A DNA stretch of 64,000 nucleotides from Phaeosaccion multiseriatum. Lineage: Eukaryota; Ochrophyta, other classes. Position numbers and translations under genes: made by a program. The notes beneath the pieces are model-generated. The model made no database searches, was not told the origin of the DNA, and worked only from the letters and a program-made list of their open reading frames with translations. The stretch covers positions 806,001-870,000 of the forward strand of contig OZ218960.1 of assembly GCA_965112735.1 (NCBI GenBank). The letters run 5' to 3'. Positions 56,341 through 64,000 of the stretch are shown one piece after another (position 1 is the stretch's first letter; every line of letters starts with the position of its first letter).

Positions 56341-56590
56341 CTTTTATCTATTGATGACCGGTTTTGGTGGGGCGAGATGCCCCACTCGGTGAAAGTGGGT
56401 ATTTTTAGTACCCAATTTTTTTAAAAGTGGGTATTTTTAGTACAGTACCCAATATGGACCAGTAGGCCCCTCCCCCCCCCCCTCCTTTTTGGTGTATCTC
56501 TCCCCTCCTCCTCCAAAATATACTACGCTATGATATGACGATTTAATGGTATTACCACGATAACAATGGTATTCATATTTACAGACACAC

Positions 56591-56975
56591 TTAGTGTCCG
56601 TCCTCAATCATGCATGGCATACAGTAGTAGTCAAAATCGCCTTCCGCAAAACCCTTGCTGTCGCAAAACTCGACGGTGCACATGTGGTGCACGAGGTTTC
56701 CACACGCTCTTTCGGATGGGCAGAGGAACAGCTTGACTTGCGAGGGCTTAGTACAGCCATACGAGCATGTGAAGGCCATGTCTCCCTCTCTCAAGCCGCC
56801 CAACGACGGCGCTGCTGACGCGGCAGCAGCGGCAGTAGCGGCCGCAGCGGCCGCATCAGAGGCAGCAGCAGAAGCAGCATCAGAAGCAGTACCAGTACCA
56901 GTACGCTGTTTTTTTTGGGCCCCCCTTCCCCCACCCCTTCCTCCTCGTCCTCCTCCGGCTCCGCCTCCTCCTGTT

Positions 56976-57015
<40 letters not shown>

Positions 57016-59657
57016 TGCTGCTGCCACCTCCCTCCTCGTCGTCCTCTGCACCGCTATCACCTCCATCCCCCTCCTTCGACTCGTCTGCACCAGTGCCACT
57101 TTCCTTCGCCCTCGCCCGCTTCGCCCGTTTTTTCGCGTCCGCCTGCTGCGCGCTCCATAAATTATACACGGTGGTCCACACCAGCTGATTGAAGCGGCGC
57201 TTGTGAGAATCAGAACGAGACTTGATGTCAAAGGCGTCTTTGACTGCGTCAAACATGCTTCGCGCCTCTTCAAGCGTCGGCTTGTCCTTCCAGAGCCCCT
57301 TTTCTTTCGCCGCGGATTCAATCGCACCCATCAAACAGCAAAATTTTGACATCCTTCGCTTCTCCGCCCTCCCCTGCACGTCTGCTGTCGTGAATTCTCG
57401 AAGGCGAGGAGTGCCTGTCATCCAAGCATCCCAAGCAGCGCGCACAGTGAAGCTAGGGACCTCAAAGTGCTCGGGAAGGGTATGCCACCGGCCGTTGTAG
57501 AGATACAGAGGTGGCTGATCTGCACCTGCACAAGAAGAAGAAGAGGGCGGGGCGCTGCTCGAACCCTCACCAAGGCCCAGAGTGCCTGCCTGGTGAGCCG
57601 CGAGAAGGTCGCTGAGCCCACTCTTAGAAAAGGCTGCGTCGAGGGTCGTCTGCAGGGCCCTGCTCACACCCAGACTGGTGACAGTGCCAGAGGCCTGTGC
57701 ATTCTCCTCCAGAACGTCACGGATCAGCGTCTCCAAGTCGACCTTGATCGTCTGGCCCAACACCTCAAGCTTGCCGCCTAGAGAGGCCACGCTGTCCGCC
57801 ACGACTTGGAATTGCCTCAGCTGCACGACGTGGGGAGGAATCCCGGTTGCAGAAATCTCGTCCGTCTCGTCCGGATACTTCAGCACGACATGCTCTGAAA
57901 GGTCCGCCAGCAACCTTTGATCTCGGAAGAGCTGTGTCGTGAAAAGAGGGTGATTCTCCTGAAGAGTGCTGCGCAGAAAGCCGGCGTGGTACACCACACT
58001 GGCAAGACAGAATTCAGCCACCTTCCTCAATCTCAGCGGCACGTCCCTGAAGCAGCTCACAATGGCTCCCGCGAGCACGTCTTCAATGCCCTCCTTCGCT
58101 GTGCCGTCCACCTTGAGGCGCTGAAAAAAGGGAGGAAGCAATGCAAACTCCTTCGCTGAGATGTTCGCCCCGGAGGCAGCCCGGCCCACATACTGATCTG
58201 CTGCATTGATGGGGTTGAAGTAGATGTCCTGGACGCCGGGAAGAGACCATCCCATTCGAAGTTGCACAGCAATTGGGTTGGGAGCAGCGGACGAGCCGCT
58301 TGTGACGTGCGAGGCAGCGCCCTTGCGCCCAGAATGAGTGCCGAGGTCCTCTGGAGTCAGCCCCATGCCTTCCAAAATGGACGAGTTCGCCGCCGCCGTA
58401 CGTCTGAGGAAGCCGCAATACCTATCGTACTGATTGTTGCCAGCGAACAGCGCGTTCTTCTCAAAACCAAAGCTCAGGAGGTAAACACCAAGCGCGAGGA
58501 CGGGGCAGATCTCCGGCATGATTGGATTCGCGTAGACGTGGCGAGGATGTCGGGCCTTCTCTCCCAGCTGGTCGCCCTTTTGCTTCCCAAAATAGACGCA
58601 GAGCGCGTCCCCCTTCCACTCGAGATGATCGAGACAAATCTCCACACAGTTGGTGGCGCGGCACATCAGATTCCAGGAGAGAACGAGGAAGGGGTGGCCA
58701 AAGGCGCCCTGTCTGTGCCCGTTCTCACAGACTGCCGAGCTCAGCATTGCTGCGATGTACACAAGCGAAGGAAACAGTGGCAACCAAAGACGGCGTCAGG
58801 GCTAGGAAGTGAGTGGGGGGCAGTCAATGCATCAGCCACTTGTCTCCACCCACTCCACTAGTTTCCACTGTCCACTGACTCCACACAGCTGGGAATTTAC
58901 CTTTGGCAAGAGCGCGGTAGAGAGCGAACGGCATGGGAGCCTTCCCTTCTCTGACTTCGACATTTCCCTCCTGCTTCTCTCCTGCGATCGTCCTCTTCAG
59001 CCCCTTGGTGAGCGTCGCAAGGTCGCTTTGCAATTTGCGGTGCTGCTCCTCCTGATGGTAGTCTCTGTACAGATTGAAGAGTGCAGAGCGTTTCGACTGT
59101 GCACCGGCCTTGGATAAGCCCTTCGGCCCCTTCTTGACTTCAAGCAGCCACCCGAAGAACGCGTCGGCTGTCAGCAGATGGAACAGCAAAGGGTGCGGCG
59201 CCCGAGGTGCTTGGATCAAGTGTGCCTTCACCCGCTTCGTCCACTGCGCCTCAGCCTTCTTCTTGGCCTTTGCTTGGGCTTTCGCTGCTCTCGACACCTC
59301 AGCCGGCGTCTGCTGTGCCGCTGCAGTGGCACCACCCGCTCCGCCAGGTGCGGCGGCTGCTGCGGCTGCTGCTGCTCTCCTCTGTGCTTCCTCCTCTTCC
59401 CCATCTTCCCCGTCTTCCTCCTCTTCCCCCTCCGGTGGAGCAAATGCTGTCCTGAAGTCAGGGTCCAGAAGCTCCGGGTGCTTGCGGAAGAGGTATCGGA
59501 TCAGCATCGTGGAGGCGCATGCATATCCACTTCTCGAGCGTGGGGCGATGGTGTTGTTTCGGGGGTTCTGAATCTGCTGCTGCTCTGCAGTAAGCGGTGC
59601 TTCTTCCCCCTCTGCTGCTGGTGCTTCCGGAACCGTAGCAACAGCGACGTCAGCCAT
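56591..59657 (-). CDS. Tyrosine recombinase with C-terminal zinc-finger, Crypton-like
   Basis: Exons (minus) 59657-58901 and 58749-56591; 2916 nt, 971 residues. The junction reads ALAKA-MLSSAVCENG. Catalytic residues of the phage-integrase fold are visible: Arg283 in NLMCRATN, Lys308/310 in YFGKQKGD, His391 and Arg394 in LGTHSGRKGAAS, Trp420 in the second His/Trp position, and the nucleophile candidate Tyr429 in GVQDIYF. After a linker comes a second conserved region (LYLYNGRWHTLPEHFEVPSF, RRFNQLVWTTVYNLW) resembling DNA-binding parts of other Crypton proteins. The C-terminus has CSYGC, FLCPSERACGNLVHHMC and YYCMPC, a C4-H-C3 zinc-binding pattern. Poly-Ala runs interrupt the protein twice. 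No stops or frameshifts are seen, so the element may be recent. Distinguish from DIRS/Ngaro retroelements: no reverse transcriptase is present. Confidence 0.85.
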
Positions 59658-60103
59658 GGTATACTCTGTTCTCCTGCAAATTCACGTGGGAGATGCCCCT
59701 CCCACCACTGGCATCAGCTGTTACAGCCGGGTATCGTCCGCGCAGCCGCTGCTCCTCTTACATAGCTGCACTGTGCAAATATGCTGATGCTGTGAATGAA
59801 ATAAACTCCACGTGGGGAGGGGGGGGAGAATGCCCCACAACCAAAAAATATTGGATAAAAAACTTGAAAAACGAGCATTTATGGCCCATAAAATATCCAA
59901 AACAATTATTTCGTGGGGCAGGTGCCCCACTTCACGGTACTATTAGACATACGGACTACAGAGAACTTAATTGACGCCCTTTACCCCTTCTTCTTAATTC
60001 GCCTTAATTTCGTCTAAAAAAAAATCACGTAAAAAAAATCACGGAAAAGGGCGTCAAAGGGCGTGAAATAGGGCTATAAAGTGGGTAAAAAAGGGGTTCA
60101 AAA

Positions 60104-60142
60104 GTCGTCAAACGTCGTCAAAGTAATCGTCATTTGGCGTCA
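60104..60142 (-). repeat. Right terminal inverted repeat
   Basis: Inverted counterpart of 56303-56340. Further repeats of GGGCGTCAAA and AAAATCACG precede it at 60010-60065. Confidence 0.85.
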
Positions 60143-60377
60143 AAAGTGGGGCCAAAAAGTGCCACTCCACCAATTTATATTATAGGGAGGCCCTGCTACT
60201 AGCTCTCCTTCCTTTCCTCCATCGTCACTCAGAATCTACGTAATATAGGACACACCAACGCGAGGGGGGGGGGGGGGGGATTCGAGGCCTTCCAACATCC
60301 CCAATGCCTATCCCATGACCTTCCAACACTAGCACCAACTTTTCTGCAACAAAACCCTACCCGGTAACGTCCGTCCA

Positions 60378-60790
60378 TAGCTGAGGCACCAACAAAAGCG
60401 GTATCGGGCCAAGGAGACAAGCGGCCCCAACACACATGCATAGAGGGGGACACCCAGCCACTCACTCACTCACCTCACTCGCCCGCAAACTTGACCTATT
60501 CTAAACGACGCGCTGTGCCCTGCTTTCAGGCTTACTTGCAATTGAATCTGCCGTCGCAAAAAATCTGCAGCAGGACGCCTAAGAGTACGGGTATGCCAAA
60601 CGTGCTCAGCAGCGAGACGCCCGTGTAGCGCAACAGCAGGCGAAGGGTCTCGTCTGCCCGGTGCCTCCAAACTCTCACAGCGCTGATCAAGATTGGCACG
60701 GGATAGAAAACCGCCCACACGACAAACAGCTTTGTGAGCACGACATCTTCGGAGCCGGGTGCATCAAATGCCATCAAGCTGGCAATCATC
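60378..60790 (-). repeat. Segmental duplication, copy 1
   Basis: Matches 63563-64000. Shared non-coding DNA includes CGGGCCAAGGAGACAAG and CCCCAACACACA; shared coding DNA spans the last two helices. Confidence 0.8.
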
Positions 60791-61191
60791 ACCCCCGGCC
60801 AGACCACTAAACTGCACACCAGAAGACCGTTAAGGAGGAAGAGGAACGCTTTCGTTGCTTGAACCCTCGCCGATGGCAGACTGGCGCCTCCGCGCCGGCC
60901 CCTCATCCTATCGGAGAGCTCGTCACCTGAGCGCAGAAGAGCCTGATAGTCGATCTGCTCGCCCCCTTCAACATCTACATGCTCCCCAGCACGTCTCTCC
61001 ATCGCCCCGCCGTCTCGGCAGTGGCCTTGAGGGCGCTCTGGCTGGGCCTTGATCGACCTCCACCTTTCGGACCAGTCTTCTTCGTCCTGCTTCGCGTCCT
61101 CGCCGCCTTCTCCTCCTCCTCCCTCGCCGCCACCTGTTGTCCCTGCACAGGGCCAGGCCCCTCTGCAAGGTCTCGTACCCACCAGCAGCAC
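60532..61191 (-). CDS. Three-helix membrane protein, duplicated family
   Basis: Open frame of 219 residues ending NCK. Helices: FLFLLNGLLVCSLVVWPGVM, LFVVWAVFYPVPILISAV, and LLSTFGIPVLLGVLLQIF, with HRADETLRLLLRYTGVS between the last two. Start uncertain: MLLVGTRPCR at 61191 or MERRAGEHVDVEG about 60 residues later. I do not recognise the family. A second copy of the C-terminal half with its downstream DNA is at the window's right edge, which supports it being real or recently duplicated. Confidence 0.6.
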   Translation of the reverse strand: MLLVGTRPCRGAWPCAGTTGGGEGGGGEGGEDAKQDEEDWSERWRSIKAQPERPQGHCRDGGAMERRAGEHVDVEGGEQIDYQALLRSGDELSDRMRGRRGGASLPSARVQATKAFLFLLNGLLVCSLVVWPGVMIASLMAFDAPGSEDVVLTKLFVVWAVFYPVPILISAVRVWRHRADETLRLLLRYTGVSLLSTFGIPVLLGVLLQIFCDGRFNCK

Positions 61192-61839
61192 CTTTAAGTA
61201 AACCGCACCCTCGGAGGATTCAGCTTTTCACATGGCATCTCCCAGGCTCCTTGTGCTGCCCCAGCAATACCATACGGTCAGGAACGATCCAGGAATTTTT
61301 TATTCGAAGGAAGCTACTAGCTACACCTGCTGACGAGAGGAGGGAAGCCGAGAGGCTTGGAAGGGAGGAAAATGCGAACAAGCAGACCAGATAAGGTGTC
61401 GTGTGTCTCTTCTCTACTGTGTAGGGACGTTGCGAGGAAACAGAGGCCAGAGCGGAGGGAAGGAGAGGGGAGGGGAAATAACAAAAAACAAGGAAGGAAA
61501 GGACTCCACCGCCGTCTCTCAGCATGGCCTCGGCTTCTCTCAGCCTCCTCCCAGCCCTTCCTCTCCACTGCCCCACCCATACCTGCTGCTGCTTGGGGCA
61601 GGAGTGGAGAAGAAAGAGGAAAATATATTGACTTAATAGTGCAGTGCAAGTTGGTCGTTCAGAACAGGGTTTGACAAGACTTCCCCTGCAGCCCCACCCT
61701 CTCTGTTTAATACCTCATCTGCATTACGGCCCATAATCCCTTCCTTTTGCTGCGACAGACACTCAAGCATAGCGGGAGGCATCGTCGACGGGCAGCATAC
61801 ACCCCATGCCAGAGGGAGAGGGAGGGAGAGGCAGCGCCT
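61192..61839. other. Intergenic, no clear feature
   Basis: About 650 bp of mixed GA/CT-rich sequence upstream of the membrane protein gene and the F-box/ankyrin remnant. I see nothing definite. Confidence 0.4.
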
Positions 61840-62877
61840 GGGCAGCGGGGAAGGCGTGGAAGGTGATGCCGCGGATGCTGCTGATGAAGCCGCTGCTGTA
61901 CAGGAGGAGGACTACGTTGCCAGCGTCAAGGCCTTGGGGATGGAGGAGGTCCTGGGGAGAGTCATGCCCCTGGTAGGGGAAGGCCCACCGCATCTTCGTC
62001 GCCAGCGTGTGCAAGGAGTGGCAAGAGCACTACCGCATGGCCCACAACCCAGTCGATACTGCCCTCTTAGCGTGGTGGGGTCTGTTCAGCGCGTGCGGTG
62101 GGCCAAGGGGTGTGGGTACGAGCTGGGTGTGGGTACGAGCTGGTCGGCAGCAGAGTTCGGAGATGTGAGCGTGTGCGAGGAGCTTCATCTGCCCCTAGGA
62201 TGAAGACGTCTGTAAGGCTGCTGTTAGGAATGCAAGGCAGGGGCTACGTGTCCTCAAGTGGCTGCGATCCGAGGACCCCCCCAAAGAGAAGGAGCCCTGT
62301 CCTTGGTCGGGAAGATGGTATCTGTGGTGAAGCTGGCAAGTGCGGCAATGTGGAGGTTCTGGAGTGGCTTCTGTCTGACGAGTGCGACGTATTGCTCGGA
62401 GGATCGATGTGATTGGAAGCGGTGTAGGCGGGACGTATTACCGTGTTGGAAATGCTTGTGCCCCACCCCAAGCTCAGAGCTCAGCTGAAGGCGACCGAGC
62501 GAAACAGGATGCCATACTGGGCTAAGAACTGGCATGACTGGGAGCCGGACAGGAGAAAAAGATTGTGGAGAGGCGGGGCTTGGCGGGCAGCCACTGAGGG
62601 CAATATGGAAGTGCTGCAATGGCTGCATGCAAACGCACGGGAGCTGTGCAGGTGGGATGCAGATGTCTGTAAGAGCGCAGTTCGTGACGCCAAGAGCCTC
62701 TCCATGCTGAAATGGCTCCGATCGGAGGTGGTCATGTGTCCCTGGGACGAGGTCGCATGCCCACGGGTGATGAAATACTGGTGGCGCGGTGAATGGGGTA
62801 TTGTGCCCCCTTCCGCCTTTGAGGAGATGACGCAGTGGGTGCACGCCAACGGACACCCCTGCGGCTGCCAGGACTGA
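61840..62877 (+). pseudogene. F-box/ankyrin-type repeat gene, frameshifted
   Basis: The beginning reads VKALGMEEVLGRVMPLVG and then, only after a one-base frame change near 61977, KAHRIFVASVCKEWQEHYR, an F-box-like entry typical of such proteins. Later parts give DVCKAAVRNARQGLRVLKWL in one frame and CGEAGKCGNVEVLEWLLSDE in another, and finally GNMEVLQWLHANARELCRWD and SLSMLKWLRSEVVMCPWDE, ending HPCGCQD at 62877. The GNxEVLxWL pattern is the ankyrin-like repeat seen in large numbers in stramenopiles and giant viruses. At least two frame changes and no good splice sites at those points suggest decay; sequence errors are the alternative. Confidence 0.55.
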
Positions 62878-63601
62878 CCTCGGGAACGTCATCCACTTCC
62901 GAGGGACTCCGTTCTCTCCGCGGCGGAAGGGGGAAAGAAGGGAGAGTGTCTCTCTCGTGCGCTGCCGTCTGTGAGCGCGGACGAGGCGGGTGGGAGGAGG
63001 GCGGGGACTCTCCGTGGGCTGGCCTCGGACAGACAAAGGGGAGGGAGGCCGCTCAGAGTGGGCGCTGCGTGGCGGGGATGGCACCAGGTGGGGCAGCAGC
63101 CCCTGCCGTGAAGCCCCCCCCGCTGCGGCAGCAAGAGAACAGAGACGCGTGTAGTTCTAAGAGTGGGATTCCGCTGTCGGCGGTGGGGAGAGAGGAGCGC
63201 GATGATACATTGATAAACACTGACTCTCTCTTGCTCACTCTACACCTACTTTCCTCTCTGTCTATTCACGCAAAAATACATGATTCCTACAACAGCGGGA
63301 CCGCATGCACGAGCAAAAATGAAATCAAATGATCGCCCCAAGACCCCACGTGTCCGCCTCGAGCGGCAGTAGGCAATAGCTCGTCGTCACAAGAGTCGGA
63401 GGAGCAGCACTCAGACCAGCAGTAGGAGCACCGGATCTTGCGTGCCTTTGAATTAAAATTAAAGCAAGTCCTTGCGAAACATGGGCACTTGCAACCAAGC
63501 CCTTGCAACCGACCTGCAGCAGGATTTAAAAAAAAAAACACCTGCCCGGTTCAACACGTCCAGCTGAGGCACCGCATCGGGCCAAGGAGACAAGCCGCCC
63601 C

Positions 63602-63640
<39 letters not shown>

Positions 63641-63739
63641 ATCTATATACATACACACAGAGAGGGGGGCGAGGACACTCGCTCACCCACCCACCCACTC
63701 ACCCACACCCGCGCACTACACACTCGCTCACTCACCCAC
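62878..63739. other. Intergenic with simple repeats
   Basis: Contains (CA)n at 63604-63632 and CACTC repeats up to 63750. From 63563 on it is the non-coding part of the segmental duplication. No gene seen. Confidence 0.5.
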
Positions 63740-64000
63740 TCACCCACTCATATTGCAATTGAAGTTGCCGCCGCAAAAAAAACCCAGCAGGGAGCCTAAG
63801 AGTACAGGTATGCCAAACGTGCTCAGCAGCGAGACGCCCGTGTAGCGCAACAGCCGGCGAAGGGTCTCGTCTGCCCGGTGCCTATAGACTCCCCCAGCGC
63901 TGATCAAGAGCGGCACCGGATAGAAAACTGCCCACAAGACTGTCAACCAACTGAGAGGGTTTTTCTCAGAGCCAGGTGAATCAAAGGCCATGACGCTGAA
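63563..64000 (-). repeat. Segmental duplication, copy 2 (cut by window end)
   Basis: Counterpart of 60378-60790, with an expanded (CA)n and CACTC stretch in the non-coding part. Confidence 0.8.
63740..64000 (-). CDS. Three-helix membrane protein paralogue (partial, C-terminal)
   Basis: Visible part reads MAFDSPGSEKNPLSWLTV, WAVFYPVPLLISAGGVYRH and TGVSLLSTFGIPVLLGSLLG, ending NFNCNMSG. It is nearly identical to the copy at 60532-61191 around RHRADETLR.LLRYTGVSLL and diverges at the loop after SPGSE and at the C-terminus. The frame continues to the window edge, so the true start is outside. Confidence 0.6.
   Translation of the reverse strand, partial: FSVMAFDSPGSEKNPLSWLTVLWAVFYPVPLLISAGGVYRHRADETLRRLLRYTGVSLLSTFGIPVLLGSLLGFFCGGNFNCNMSG

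Larger units (their letters stand above)
56303..60142 (-). mobile_element. Tyrosine-recombinase (Crypton-like) element with terminal inverted repeats
   Basis: About 3.84 kb. Left end TGACGCCAAATGACAATTAC TTTGACGACGTTGACGCC (56303-56340); right end, read on minus from 60142, TGACGCCAAATGACGATTAC TTTGACGACGTTTGACGAC. The two ends match at about 34 of 36 positions. Just inside each end is a palindrome GTGGGGC-n-GCCCCAC (56374-56392 and 59913-59930) and poly-T/A stretches joined to CGTGA. A single two-exon gene for a tyrosine recombinase fills the interior. I could not identify a target-site duplication. The element sits 164 bp upstream of the CLN5-like start codon. Confidence 0.75.

Overview
The window is nuclear DNA of a photosynthetic eukaryote with a secondary red-type plastid, most likely an ochrophyte (photosynthetic stramenopile). 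Three things point there. Two proteins start with a signal peptide followed by an ASAFV-type cleavage motif, as in bipartite plastid presequences. One of them is a nucleus-encoded PsbM-like subunit. Ankyrin/F-box repeat fragments and a DxD transferase-like membrane protein of a kind common in stramenopiles are also present. Genes are GC-rich, spaced closely, lie on both strands, and carry many short introns packed with simple repeats. All exon models here were built by hand from GT..AG sites, reading-frame continuity and family alignment from memory; there is no transcript evidence.

Layout: LMBRD2-like (+, 5' end cut by the window edge, ends 2520); MsrA with an in-frame TGA in its active site (-, 3805-5811); proteasome alpha-type subunit with a hydrophobic N-terminus (-, 5961-8508); Cramped/TKI1-like chromatin protein (+, 8890-13115); DUF1279 protein (-, 13589-14631), head-to-head with psbM (+, 14811-16167); DENND10/FAM45-like (+, 16974-20913); unknown plastid membrane protein (+, 21126-23135); type II membrane glycosyltransferase-like protein (-, 23838-27616); PPR protein (+, 28308-30932); MAF1 (+, 31543-32631); thaumatin-like protein with cysteine modules (-, 34149-36312); TRM6 (-, 36684-43095, 14 exons); MAP kinase-like (+, 44690-50971, 11 exons); CLN5-like membrane protein (-, 51366-56139).

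The right end is accessory in character: a tyrosine-recombinase (Crypton-like) element bounded by imperfect inverted repeats (56303-60142), a duplicated three-helix membrane protein gene (60532-61191 and the fragment at 63740-64000), and a frameshifted F-box/ankyrin-type gene.

The most interesting signals are (1) the MsrA whose catalytic GxFWG motif is split onto an 18-nt microexon with TGA in the Cys position, consistent with selenocysteine; (2) a 15-nt sequence, CAGTTGGTGATACAG, found eight times exactly plus several near-copies, in exons in one orientation and next to 3' splice sites in the other; (3) the recombinase element with terminal inverted repeats; (4) a strand-asymmetric placement of microsatellites at splice sites; (5) a MAP kinase with a very long activation loop and T-K-H instead of T-x-Y. 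The genes are mostly unrelated housekeeping functions (tRNA modification, Pol III repression, proteolysis, redox repair, photosystem II, membrane traffic); there is no operon-like logic.
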